Shown piece by piece: positions 34,165 through 42,768 of a stretch of 64,000 bases of DNA; positions within the stretch are counted from its first letter, which is position 1; each line of letters begins with the position of its first letter. The notes under the pieces are model-generated. The model did not search any database. It saw only the letters and a program-made list of their open reading frames with translations, and was not told where the DNA came from. The translations under genes were made by a program, and so were the position numbers. This DNA is from Nocardia jiangxiensis NBRC 101359 (GTDB lineage Bacteria > Actinomycetota > Actinomycetes > Mycobacteriales > Mycobacteriaceae): assembly GCF_000308615.1 (NCBI RefSeq), contig NZ_BAGB01000174.1, positions 186,001 through 250,000 of the forward strand, given 5' to 3'.

Positions 34165-34919
34165 ACGATTCGAACGATGGCGGACGCCTGGCCGGAAAGG
34201 TCGCGGTGATCACCGGAGCGGGGTCGGGCATCGGCCGGGCCAGTGCGCTGCTGTTCGCCCGCGAGGGGGCGAAGGTGGTCTGCGCGGATATCAGCGGCAG
34301 ACAGGACAAGACCGCCGCCGATATCGGCGAGGCCGCGGTCGCGGTCCAGGTCGACGTCGCGAAATCCGTTGACGTGCAACAGATGATCGCCGCCGCGGTG
34401 AATTCGTTCGGGCGCCTGGACATCCTGTTCAACAACGCCGGAATGAGTGGCAAGCGGGGGCCGCTCGCGGAATTGGACGAGGACTCGTTCGACACCGTCG
34501 TCGCGGTCAATCTCAAGGGCGCGTTCCTCGGCATGAAGTACGCGATCCCGGCGATGCTGGCCTCGGGCGGCGGATCGGTGATCAACACGGCCTCGGCCTC
34601 GGCGCTGGTCGGCTGGAAGGGCATCGCGGCCTACGCCGCCGCGAAGGGCGGGATCGTGCAACTCACCAAATCCGCTGCGCTGGACTATGCGACGCAGAAC
34701 ATCCGGGTGAACGCGATCTGCCCCGGAATGACCTGGACCGGTTTGGCCGGCGCCCCCGAGGACAGCGAGCCGCCGACCGACGTGGTGCCACCGCAGCCGA
34801 TGAAACGATGGGGCAAGCCCGTCGAATTGGCCTCGGCCGCACTGTTTCTCGCCAGCGACGAGTCCTCCTTCGTCACCGGGACCGCGATTCCGGTCGACGG
34901 CGGATACGTGGCCAGGTGA
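34161..34919 (+). CDS. Short-chain dehydrogenase/reductase
   Basis: A 252-residue classical SDR with TGAGSGIGRASAL for NAD(P), NNAG, a catalytic serine at the -13 position in NTASASALVG, and YAAAK. The acidic residue after the second strand (VVCADIS) favours NAD. It probably interconverts a secondary alcohol and a ketone early in the arm A pathway. It is coupled to the upstream small gene and lies 5 bp from the LLM gene. Confidence 0.92.
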   Translation: MNDSNDGGRLAGKVAVITGAGSGIGRASALLFAREGAKVVCADISGRQDKTAADIGEAAVAVQVDVAKSVDVQQMIAAAVNSFGRLDILFNNAGMSGKRGPLAELDEDSFDTVVAVNLKGAFLGMKYAIPAMLASGGGSVINTASASALVGWKGIAAYAAAKGGIVQLTKSAALDYATQNIRVNAICPGMTWTGLAGAPEDSEPPTDVVPPQPMKRWGKPVELASAALFLASDESSFVTGTAIPVDGGYVAR

Positions 34920-34924
34920 GTGCG

Positions 34925-35887
34925 ATGAGCAGACCTTTCCGCTTCGCGGTGCAGGCCACCCGGGCGACGACGGCGGCGCAATGGCGGGACACCGCCACGC
35001 GTGTCGAGGCCGCCGGATATTCCACCCTGTTCCTGGCCGATCACTATCTGGGCAAGGGCCCTGCGGCGAAGGCGGCCAAATGGCCTCCGCAACATCTGGC
35101 TCCGATCGCGGCGATGTCCGTCGCCGCCGCGGTGACCAGCTCGCTTCGGATCGGGTGCCGGGTGTTCTGCGCGGACTACCACGTCCCCGGCGTGCTCATG
35201 AAGGAAGCGACCACGCTGGACCTGTTGTCCGACGGCAGACTGGAATTCGGCATCGGCGGCGGCTGGAGCGAGCCGGAGTACCGGGCCATGGGCGTCCCGT
35301 TCGCCCCGGGCCCGCAACGGATCTCGAAACTCGAAGAGTTCGTCGCGTTGTTCAAGGCGCACTGCGCGGGGGAACCGCTGGACTTCGCGGGCGAGTACGT
35401 CACCGCGCACGACTACGCGGGTTTGCCACTGCCCGTGCAGAAACCGCATCCGCCGATCATGATCGGCGGCGGCCGCAAACGGGTGTTGTCCCTGGCCGGG
35501 CGCGAGGCGGACATCGTCAGCATCAACAACGTCCCGTTCGACCCGGTCGACGCCGCGGGGCGCACGCCGCGGCAGGAAGCGGTGCGGCGATTGGGATTCG
35601 TGCGCGCGGGCGCCGGTGACCGGTTCGCGAGCCTGGATATCGAGAGTTCCCCGTTCTTCACCGCGGTCACCGACGATCCGGCTGCGGCGCTCGACCGGAT
35701 CGCGGGGATGTTGCGCATCCCCGCGGGCGGTCTCGGTGATCACCCGAACGTTCTGGTCGGCACGGTCGATCGGATCGTCGAGCTGTTGCTCGAACGGCGA
35801 GAGATCTTCGGCGCCAACTACATCAGCGTGCAGCAGGGCGAATTCGAGGCGTTCGCGCCCGTCGTCGCGGCGCTGAACGGCAAATAG
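34925..35887 (+). CDS. F420-dependent-type LLM oxidoreductase (MSMEG_2516-like)
   Basis: A 320-residue luciferase-fold protein. The N terminus (RPFRFAVQATRATTAAQWRD, YSTLFLADHY) and the middle (TTLDLLSDGRLEFGIGGGW) match the group described as probable F420-dependent oxidoreductases of the MSMEG_2516 type. ATG 34925 is chosen because the longer frame overlaps the SDR. It may reduce or oxidise a ketone intermediate. F420 use is inferred from the family. Confidence 0.87.
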   Translation: MSRPFRFAVQATRATTAAQWRDTATRVEAAGYSTLFLADHYLGKGPAAKAAKWPPQHLAPIAAMSVAAAVTSSLRIGCRVFCADYHVPGVLMKEATTLDLLSDGRLEFGIGGGWSEPEYRAMGVPFAPGPQRISKLEEFVALFKAHCAGEPLDFAGEYVTAHDYAGLPLPVQKPHPPIMIGGGRKRVLSLAGREADIVSINNVPFDPVDAAGRTPRQEAVRRLGFVRAGAGDRFASLDIESSPFFTAVTDDPAAALDRIAGMLRIPAGGLGDHPNVLVGTVDRIVELLLERREIFGANYISVQQGEFEAFAPVVAALNGK

Positions 35888-35913
35888 CGAGAGAAACTTC
35901 GGGAAGGATCGAC

Positions 35914-36792
35914 ATGGTCAAGCGTTCGCGCTACAGCGAATACAAGGATCGCTACCGGAACTATCGTTTCGAGCTCAGCGAGGACGGCATTCTGCTGATG
36001 CAGTGCCACACCGAGGGCGGCTCGCTGGTGTGGGACTGGAAGGCCCACGACGATATGGCCGACGCCTTCGCCGATGTCGCGGGCGATCGTGAGATCAAGG
36101 TGCTCATCCACACCGGCACCGGCGAGAACTACAACGCCGACTGGGGATTCATGCCCGACGGCTCACCCATCGATCCGCCGATCTATCAGGCCATGCCCGG
36201 TGATCGCGGGCTGTGGAAACTGGACGAGAAGGCCTGGTACAACCGCAATCTCATGTTCAACGTGCTGAACGTGGACGTGCCGATGATCAGCGCGGTGAAC
36301 GGCCCGTGCAACATCCATTCCGAGGTACCGCTGATGGGCGATATCGTGCTCGCCTCGGAAGACGCCTGGTTCCAGGATGTTTCGCACTTCCCGCGCGGCC
36401 AGGTCCCCGGTGACGGGCAGCATGTGATCTGGAACTTCCTGGTCGGCCACAATCGCGGCCGCTATCTGCTGCTGACGGGCAAGAAGCTCGCGGCGCGCGA
36501 GGCGCTGGACTGGGGTGCGGTCGCCGAGGTGCATCCCAAGGACCAACTGCTGGACCGGGCCTGGGAATTGGCCCGCGAGCTGGTGAAACGCCCGCCGCTG
36601 ACGTTGCGCTACACCCGCCAGCTGTTCACCCACGAGCTCAAGCGCGCCTTCCTGGACCAGATGGGGCAGGGCATCGGTTTCGAGACCTACGCCCAGCGCG
36701 GTTTCTTCCCGGCCGGCGGCCGGATGGAGGCGCTGGATCGGGCCTGGGACGACAAGCCCTGGTCCACCCCCGATCAGCCTGATACGCAATAG
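35914..36792 (+). CDS. Crotonase-fold hydrolase resembling 6-oxocamphor hydrolase
   Basis: A 292-residue crotonase-superfamily protein. Its middle closely follows 6-oxocamphor hydrolase of Rhodococcus, which cleaves a cyclic beta-diketone by a retro-Claisen step without CoA. The residues placed in that active site are kept: W40 in GGSLVW, H135 in NIHSEVP, H158 in VSHFPRG and D167 in PGDG. The N terminus is longer than in the known enzyme. In arm A it could open a ring after ketone formation. The substrate is unknown; an enoyl-CoA hydratase is less likely because of the histidine pair. Confidence 0.8.
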   Translation: MVKRSRYSEYKDRYRNYRFELSEDGILLMQCHTEGGSLVWDWKAHDDMADAFADVAGDREIKVLIHTGTGENYNADWGFMPDGSPIDPPIYQAMPGDRGLWKLDEKAWYNRNLMFNVLNVDVPMISAVNGPCNIHSEVPLMGDIVLASEDAWFQDVSHFPRGQVPGDGQHVIWNFLVGHNRGRYLLLTGKKLAAREALDWGAVAEVHPKDQLLDRAWELARELVKRPPLTLRYTRQLFTHELKRAFLDQMGQGIGFETYAQRGFFPAGGRMEALDRAWDDKPWSTPDQPDTQ

Positions 36793-36866
36793 ATTCCGAG
36801 GTTCTCGGGGCGCTGCTGCACCGCACCGCCGAGGAGATCGCCCACCTGCGCGACGCGGGTGTCATC
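36792..36866 (+). pseudogene. C-terminal fragment of a CaiB-type CoA transferase
   Basis: The 117-bp gap between the hydrolase and the Rieske gene contains an in-frame stretch (LGALLHRTAEEIAHLRDAGVI) like the extreme C terminus of CaiB/BaiF CoA transferases, compare ITELKDAGVIP at the end of the gene at 57-58 kb. No other part is present. It suggests that a CoA-transferase gene was deleted here. Confidence 0.4.
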
Positions 36867-36909
36867 TGGACGCTGTTTCCGAACCACGACAAGTCAGAAA
36901 GGTTGTGTC

Positions 36910-38199
36910 ATGGCAATTCAGGAAAAACTCACCACCGGACGTGGCAAGTTCACGCCCGAGTATCCGGAGCTGGGCACCGGCCCGGTCGATTACGACGACG
37001 CGGTGTCCGAGGAGTTCTTCCGGGCCGAACGGGAGGCGGTGTTCAAGCGGTCTTGGCTGAAAGTCGGCCGGATGGAACAACTTCCACGCACCGGCAGTTA
37101 CTTCACCCGGGAACTGCCCGGTCTCGGCTCGATCGTGATCGTGCGGCAGGCCGACGGCACCGTCAAGGCGCTGCACAACGTGTGCGCGCACCGCGGTAAC
37201 AAGGTGGTGTGGCAGGAACATCCGGCCGAGGAGACCGCGGGCTCGTGTCGCGTGTTCACCTGCAAATACCACGGCTGGCGCTACGGCCTGGACGGCAAGG
37301 TCGCGCACGTCACCAACGAGGACCAGTTCTTCGACCTGGACAAGGGCGCCCTGGGCATGCCGGAGTTGCACTGCGACACCTGGGCCGGATTCATCTTCGT
37401 GAATTTCGATCCGCACGCCCAGCCGCTGCGCACCTTCCTCGGCCCGAAGTTCACCGAGGTGGAGAGCTACCCGTTCGAGCAGTTGACCGAGCGTTACGCC
37501 TACAAGACCCGGGTCAAGGGCAACTGGAAGTTGTCGATCGACACGATTCTGGAGTGGTACCACCCGCCGTACGTGCACGGCCGGTTCATCAATCCGGACG
37601 TGTCGAAGGCGGAGAAACTGGTGCCGCCGCCGGACGCGTACTACTACGACCTGTTCACCTCGCACATGCTGAACTCGGTGCCCGGCCCGCCGCAGCTGCC
37701 GCCGCGCGCCCCCGGCGAGCTCGGCCCGGCGAAGCGGGATCAGCGCTGGATCTACAAGCTGTTGCGGGCCGGGCTGTTCGGCCCCGACGACGTCGCCGAC
37801 CTCGGGGCCCTGCCGGACGTGCTGAACCCCGGCCGGATCAAGTCCTGGGGTAACGACGCCTACTGGTTGTTCCCGAACTTCTCGGTGCAGATCTGGGCCC
37901 GCAATTTCTACATCACCTACCAGTACTGGCCCGAAGCGGTCGACTCGCACACCTACGAGCTCGACATCTATTTCGCGCCGCCGCGCAACGCCGCCGAACG
38001 GCTGGCGCAGGAGATGACCGCGCAGACCACCATCGAATTCGCGATGCAGGACTCGAACACCGTCGAGGCCACGCATTCGGCGCTGGCGACCGGCGCCAAC
38101 CGGCAATTCCATCTCTCGGATCAGGAATTGATGATCCGCAACTTCCACAAGGTCATCCGGGACGCGGTGACCGCCCACCAGGCCCTCGACCAGAAATAA
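36910..38199 (+). CDS. Rieske non-haem iron oxygenase, alpha-type
   Basis: A 429-residue ring-hydroxylating oxygenase alpha subunit. The [2Fe-2S] Rieske ligands are C92-H94 (CAHRGN) and C118-H121 (CKYHGW). The mononuclear iron ligands H218 and H223 lie in EWYHPPYVH. The residue three before H218, normally the bridging Asp, is Glu (E215). No reductase, ferredoxin or beta subunit is adjacent; a small conserved gene follows at 13 bp. It probably oxygenates a ring or a methyl or N-methyl group. Start ATG 36910 follows AAGG. Confidence 0.92.
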   Translation: MAIQEKLTTGRGKFTPEYPELGTGPVDYDDAVSEEFFRAEREAVFKRSWLKVGRMEQLPRTGSYFTRELPGLGSIVIVRQADGTVKALHNVCAHRGNKVVWQEHPAEETAGSCRVFTCKYHGWRYGLDGKVAHVTNEDQFFDLDKGALGMPELHCDTWAGFIFVNFDPHAQPLRTFLGPKFTEVESYPFEQLTERYAYKTRVKGNWKLSIDTILEWYHPPYVHGRFINPDVSKAEKLVPPPDAYYYDLFTSHMLNSVPGPPQLPPRAPGELGPAKRDQRWIYKLLRAGLFGPDDVADLGALPDVLNPGRIKSWGNDAYWLFPNFSVQIWARNFYITYQYWPEAVDSHTYELDIYFAPPRNAAERLAQEMTAQTTIEFAMQDSNTVEATHSALATGANRQFHLSDQELMIRNFHKVIRDAVTAHQALDQK

Positions 38200-38212
38200 G
38201 GAGGAGCATCCG

Positions 38213-38548
38213 ATGACGACCGCGGTTCTCCCCGAAGCATTCCGCGACCTCGAGCCCTATGTCGGCGAGTGGGCCAAGCCCACCCGGCAGGAGCGGTACG
38301 ACACCCGGCTCGCGAGCACCATCGAACAACTCGACGCGTTCTACGACGCCATCGCCCCACACGCCGAGGCGGCCATCGAGCACCTGAACACGTTCGATCT
38401 GAACGAGTTGCCCGAGGCCGAGACCCGGCTGCTGTGGCTGATGTATTCGCTGGTGATGGTCTCCTATCCGGTGAACGTGTTCAAGCAGCCGCGTATCCCC
38501 GATTCCGGCGCTTCGTTCTTCGACACCGTTTCCGAACCCGCGGTGTGA
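38213..38548 (+). CDS. Small conserved protein next to the Rieske oxygenase
   Basis: A 111-residue soluble, mostly helical protein (YVGEWAKPTRQERYDTRLAS, LPEAETRLLWLMYSLVMVS). GGAGGAGCAT precedes the ATG. I do not know the family. Its place between the Rieske and TauD genes suggests an accessory or structural role for one of these oxygenases. The TauD gene overlaps it by 4 bp if GTG 38545 is used. Confidence 0.7.
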   Translation: MTTAVLPEAFRDLEPYVGEWAKPTRQERYDTRLASTIEQLDAFYDAIAPHAEAAIEHLNTFDLNELPEAETRLLWLMYSLVMVSYPVNVFKQPRIPDSGASFFDTVSEPAV

Positions 38549-39393
38549 GGCCGGTCATGGGACACAACGTTTCGGAACTCACGCCCACCACCGGCGTGGA
38601 GTTCACCGGCGTGCCGGGCGGTGAACTGCTCGACGAGAAGATCGCCGCGCAGACACTGGATGCCCTGGAACGCCGTGGCGTCGTGGTATTCCGGGAGGCA
38701 CACGCGACCGACGACCAGTTGGTCGCGTTCGCGCGGCTGCTCGGGGAGGTGGTGCCGCTGCCGATGGGGAGTCATCCGAAATACCGTGAGATACAGAAGA
38801 TCACGCGTGATGCGTCGAAGAGCAAACTCGCCGCGTACCGGGAGGGCACCTTCCACTGGCACATCGATGGATCCACCGATGCGGTGCCGAGCCGGGCGAC
38901 ATTGCTGACCGCGCGGGAGATCTCCGGCGACGGCGACGGCGACACCGAATTCGCGAATACCTATGCTGCGTATGAGGGTTTGCCCGAGGACGAGAAGCGT
39001 GAACTCGACGGTCTGCGGGTGGTGCACAGTTTCGCCGCGTCGCAGCTGCTGGTCGAGCCGAATCCGTCCGAACAGGAGCGTGCGGCGTGGGATCGCAACC
39101 CCTCGCGCGAACATCCGCTGGTGTGGACCCATCGCAACGGCCGCAGATCCATGCTGCTGGGGTCCACCGCCGACACGGTCGTGGGCCGCTCACCCGCTGA
39201 GGGACGAAAACTGTTGGACCGCTTGCTGGAATGGTCGACTCAGCCGCAGTACGTGGTCCGGCACACCTGGCAGGTCGGCGATCTGGTCGTCTGGGACAAC
39301 ACCGGCATGCTGCATCGCGCACTCCCGTACGGGCCCACGTCGACTCGTCTGATGCACCGTGCATCGCTGGCGGGCGAGGAGGCGGTCGCATGA
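38545..39393 (+). CDS. TauD/TfdA-family alpha-ketoglutarate dioxygenase
   Basis: A Fe(II)/2-oxoglutarate dioxygenase of about 282 residues. The facial triad is visible as HID in FHWHIDGST and the distal histidine in RLMHRAS; GDLVVWDNTGMLHRA is typical. GTG 38545 overlaps the preceding stop (GTGA); ATG 38557 is the alternative. It may hydroxylate or cleave a C-O bond in the arm A substrate. A decayed relative lies at 23.2-23.4 kb. Confidence 0.9.
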   Translation: MRPVMGHNVSELTPTTGVEFTGVPGGELLDEKIAAQTLDALERRGVVVFREAHATDDQLVAFARLLGEVVPLPMGSHPKYREIQKITRDASKSKLAAYREGTFHWHIDGSTDAVPSRATLLTAREISGDGDGDTEFANTYAAYEGLPEDEKRELDGLRVVHSFAASQLLVEPNPSEQERAAWDRNPSREHPLVWTHRNGRRSMLLGSTADTVVGRSPAEGRKLLDRLLEWSTQPQYVVRHTWQVGDLVVWDNTGMLHRALPYGPTSTRLMHRASLAGEEAVA

Positions 39394-39459
39394 GTGAACG
39401 GACAGCCGACGTGGTCGGTTCAGGCTCGTGCCCGAGCGGAATGTCTGCGAGGTTGCGGC

Positions 39460-40221
39460 ATGAGTGAGCAGGCCGGGCGGGTTGCGGTAGTGACCGGCGG
39501 TGGTTCCGGAATCGGCCGAGCCATCTCACATCAATTGGCGGCGAACGGGTTTCAGGTCGCGATCCTGGATCTGAACGGTACGGCCGCGAAGACGGTCGCC
39601 GAGGAGATCCGCGCGGCGGGATATTCGGCGACGGCCTTCGGCGAGGTCGACATCTCCTCGCGCAGTCAGGTCGACGCCGCGATCGAGCGGGTGCGCGCGG
39701 AACTCGGGCCGGTCCTGGTCCTGGTGAACAACGCGGGGCTGACCGGGTTCAAGAAGTTCCTGCACATCACCGACGAGGTCTGGCGGCGGACCCTGGCGGT
39801 CAATCTGGACGGCACGTTCTACTGCTGCCAGGCGGCCGTGCCGGACATGCTGGCCGCCGGGTGGGGACGGATCATCAACATCTCCTCCTCCAGCGCCCAT
39901 TCCGGCCAGCAGTTCATGAGTCACTACGTCGCGGCCAAGGCCGGTGTCATCGGGTTCACGAAATCCCTTGCGCTGGAACTGGGTCCGTCGGGAATCACGG
40001 TGAACACGATTCCGCCCGGTTTCGTGGACACCCCCATGCTGCGCAATTCGGAGAGTCACGGGCTGCTCGGCGGCACGGTGGATCACCACGCCGAACTCAC
40101 GCCGGTGCGCCGCGCGGGCAGACCGGAGGACATCGCGGCGGCCTGCGCATTCCTGGTCTCGGAGGACGCCGGATACATCACCGGGCAGGTGCTGGGCGTC
40201 AACGGTGGCCGAAATACCTGA
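39460..40221 (+). CDS. Short-chain dehydrogenase/reductase
   Basis: A 253-residue SDR with TGGGSGIGRAISHQL, NNAGLTG, the catalytic serine in INISSSSAHSG and YVAAK. AILDLN after strand two suggests NAD. ATG 39460 gives a family-length protein; an upstream GTG at 39394 directly after the TauD stop would add 22 unlikely residues. It is in the arm A operon between the dioxygenase and the aldehyde dehydrogenase. Confidence 0.92.
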   Translation: MSEQAGRVAVVTGGGSGIGRAISHQLAANGFQVAILDLNGTAAKTVAEEIRAAGYSATAFGEVDISSRSQVDAAIERVRAELGPVLVLVNNAGLTGFKKFLHITDEVWRRTLAVNLDGTFYCCQAAVPDMLAAGWGRIINISSSSAHSGQQFMSHYVAAKAGVIGFTKSLALELGPSGITVNTIPPGFVDTPMLRNSESHGLLGGTVDHHAELTPVRRAGRPEDIAAACAFLVSEDAGYITGQVLGVNGGRNT

Positions 40222-40245
40222 GTACGAACATCTTTGGAGACGATC

Positions 40246-41733
40246 ATGACCACGGACCGATCAGCGGCATCTGTCGCCGCGGACGAGTCGAAGGCCGACC
40301 GGCAACTGTTGATCGGCGGACGGCTCGTCGACGCGGAGCGGACCTATCCGTCGTACAACCCGGCCACCGAGGCCCTGGTGGGCCATGCCCCCGATGCGAC
40401 GGTGAACGACGCCCACCTGGCGATCGCCGCGGCGCGCGAGGCATTCGACAACGGAGTCTGGGCGACCGATGTCGGTCTGCGCATCCGGTGCCTGGAACAA
40501 CTGCATCAGGCGTTGACCGACCACGTCGAGGAACTGCGCGCGCTCACCATCGCCGAGGTCGGTGCGACGCTGTCCCTCACGCGCGCAGCGCAATTGGAGG
40601 ATCCGATCAAGATCGTGCGGTACTACGCCGATCTGCTGAAGACGTACTCCTTCACCGAGGATCTGGGCCCGGTCGAGTATCTCGGCCGGCAGCACCGGCG
40701 TTGGGTGGAGAAGGAGGCCGCGGGCGTGGTGTCGGCGATCGTCGCCTACAACTACCCGAATCAGCTCGCGCTGGCGAAACTGGCGCCCGCGCTGGCGGCC
40801 GGATGCACGGTGGTGCTCAAGGCCGCCCCGGCCACCCCGTTGGTGACCCTTGCTCTGGGCGAGATCATCGAGAAATACACCGACATCCCGCCCGGTGTCG
40901 TGAATATCCTTTCCTCCCAGGAGGTTTCGGTCGGCGAGGCGTTGACCATCCATCCCGAGGTGGACCTGATCACCTTCACCGGGTCGACCTCGGTGGGCCG
41001 GTCGATCATGTCCGCGGCCGGAAACGGGCTCAAACGGGTATTCCTGGAGCTGGGCGGTAAATCGGCCGCGATCGCACTCGACGACGCCGACTACAAGGGC
41101 GTCGGGCAGTACGCGGCGTTCGCCGCGACGCTCAATGCCGGGCAGGCATGCGCGCTCACCACGCGCCTGCTGGTGCCGCGCGCGGATCACGATGCCGTCG
41201 TCGAGCTCGTCGCGGCCAATATGGCGCGGGTGCGCTTCGGCGACCCGAACGACCGCAAAACCTATATGGGCCCGTTGATCAGCGCGGCGCAGCGCGAGAA
41301 GGTCGACGGTCTGGTCCAGCGCGCCGTGGCCGAGGGTGCGAACTTGGTGACCGGCGGTGAGAAGGTCGGGCCGGGATACTTCTACACGCCCACACTGCTC
41401 GCGGGCGTCGATCCGAACAGCGAGATCGCCCAGGAGGAGGTGTTCGGCCCGGTGCTGGCGGTGATCGCGCACGACGGCGACGACGACGCGGTCCGCATCG
41501 CGAACAACTCCGCCTACGGCCTGTCCGGCGCGGTGTTCAGCGCCGACCACGATCGTGCACTCGCGGTGGCCCGCCGGGTTCGCACCGGCACGTTCAGCAT
41601 CAACGGCGGCAACTACTTCTTCCCCGACGCGCCCTTCGGCGGATACAAACAGTCCGGCATCGGCCGCGAGATGGGCGTGGCGGGTCTGGAGGAATTCCTG
41701 GAACGAAAAACCTTGGCGTCCATACTCGGCTGA
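40246..41733 (+). CDS. Aldehyde dehydrogenase
   Basis: A 495-residue NAD(P)-dependent aldehyde dehydrogenase. The catalytic pair is E268 (FLELGGKSA) and C302 (NAGQACALTT); FTGSTSVGRSI and the C-terminal PFGGYKQSGIGREMG are typical. GGAG precedes ATG 40246. It should oxidise an aldehyde to the acid that the ligase at 43.7 kb could then activate with CoA. It is the last gene of the first part of arm A, and a convergent TetR follows. Confidence 0.93.
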   Translation: MTTDRSAASVAADESKADRQLLIGGRLVDAERTYPSYNPATEALVGHAPDATVNDAHLAIAAAREAFDNGVWATDVGLRIRCLEQLHQALTDHVEELRALTIAEVGATLSLTRAAQLEDPIKIVRYYADLLKTYSFTEDLGPVEYLGRQHRRWVEKEAAGVVSAIVAYNYPNQLALAKLAPALAAGCTVVLKAAPATPLVTLALGEIIEKYTDIPPGVVNILSSQEVSVGEALTIHPEVDLITFTGSTSVGRSIMSAAGNGLKRVFLELGGKSAAIALDDADYKGVGQYAAFAATLNAGQACALTTRLLVPRADHDAVVELVAANMARVRFGDPNDRKTYMGPLISAAQREKVDGLVQRAVAEGANLVTGGEKVGPGYFYTPTLLAGVDPNSEIAQEEVFGPVLAVIAHDGDDDAVRIANNSAYGLSGAVFSADHDRALAVARRVRTGTFSINGGNYFFPDAPFGGYKQSGIGREMGVAGLEEFLERKTLASILG

Positions 41734-41785
41734 GCCCGGCAATTCGAAACTCGGTGCGGCCGGTTCTTTTCCGGCCGCAGCGCAG

Positions 41786-42439
41786 TCACTTCTTCGTGAA
41801 ACCGCGGGCGCAGAAGTCCCAGACTTCCTCGCCGGTCACCGGATACTGGGTTTCGTTCTCGGGATCCTCGGCGGATTGCGCGCTGAACATGACGGTCTGC
41901 ATGACCATCGCGGCCATGCGCCGGGGAATGACGCCCTTGCGCAGGTGCCCGGCCTGTTCGGCCTCCTCCAGCAATTCGGTGAACAGCATGAGCACCGGGG
42001 CGTGCGCGAGTTTCACCTGGGCGGGATGGGTCACCAGCAGCTGCGGTGCGAAATCGGTGAACAGCGGCCGTCGCGCGGTCGGGTCCGGGCGGCACAGCTC
42101 GAACAGCAGCTCGATGACGATCCGCAGGCGCTGCACGGGATCGGATGCGTTGGTGGCCGCGACGCGCAGTTGGTCGGCGGTGCGGACCAGGGAGTCCTCG
42201 AACAATGCCAGCAGCAGTTCATGTTTGCTGTCGAACTGCAGGTAGAAGCTGCGCAGGGATTGCCGGGAGCGGTCCACGACCTCCTGGACGGTGAAGTCGG
42301 TGGTGCCCTTCTCGGTGATCAGTGCCTGCGCGGCGTCGAGGAAGCGCTGCACCCGCTGCTCGGCTCGCATCTTGGCGGTGCGCAGCGACCGCTCGACCGC
42401 GCGTTGCTTCCAGCCCGGTTCTTCGATGGGGCTTGTCAC
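41786..42439 (-). CDS. TetR-family transcriptional regulator
   Basis: A 217-residue regulator with helix-turn-helix TDFTVQEVVDRSRQSLRSFY and an all-helical ligand domain. It resembles the TetR at 49.0-49.7 kb in the N-terminal half (KHELLLALFEDSLV vs KDQLLLAVFEDFLI). It is divergent from the plus-strand gene at 42.8 kb, and a 24-bp inverted repeat lies between them, so it probably controls itself and the genes to the right. Confidence 0.9.
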   Translation of the reverse strand: MTSPIEEPGWKQRAVERSLRTAKMRAEQRVQRFLDAAQALITEKGTTDFTVQEVVDRSRQSLRSFYLQFDSKHELLLALFEDSLVRTADQLRVAATNASDPVQRLRIVIELLFELCRPDPTARRPLFTDFAPQLLVTHPAQVKLAHAPVLMLFTELLEEAEQAGHLRKGVIPRRMAAMVMQTVMFSAQSAEDPENETQYPVTGEEVWDFCARGFTKK

Positions 42440-42628
42440 GGATGAACCTGTTCCTTGTCACTTGTGCAGAACATTGTTGCACTGTACCGGAGAATGTGAT
42501 GTCGCCTGCCGTCTCCGATCCGCTCTTCATCCATGCGTGCGCGGCATCGGGCCATCACGAATCGGTACCGAAAGATCTTGGTTGAGAGCCTTGTCACACC
42601 AACGGTGGGCGATCTATCGTGGTGACCA

Positions 42629-42652
42629 ACCTACTTGAGAGTTAGTAGGTTT
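42629..42652. promoter_or_regulatory. 24-bp element with AACCTACT/AGTAGGTT arms, candidate operator
   Basis: AACCTACT (42628-42635) and AGTAGGTT (42644-42651) form a perfect inverted repeat with an 8-bp spacer. The 24-bp block 42629-42652 matches 18 of 24 positions of 59796-59819, which precedes another TetR gene. Confidence 0.55.
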
Positions 42653-42768
42653 GGTCGAGGAGGAATGCGGTGCGGCCCACCGCCGGCTTCCCCCAGCCCG
42701 GCTCGGTCGGGGCGTAACGCCGACCGTCGAGGCGGTGACATGCACTCATCAACCGGACGGGAATTCAT

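Noticed and set aside
36862..38178. 438-codon minus-strand ORF
   Set aside because: Antisense to the Rieske gene, whose metal ligands are intact.
40261..41742. 493-codon minus-strand ORF
   Set aside because: Antisense to the aldehyde dehydrogenase with the full catalytic pair.
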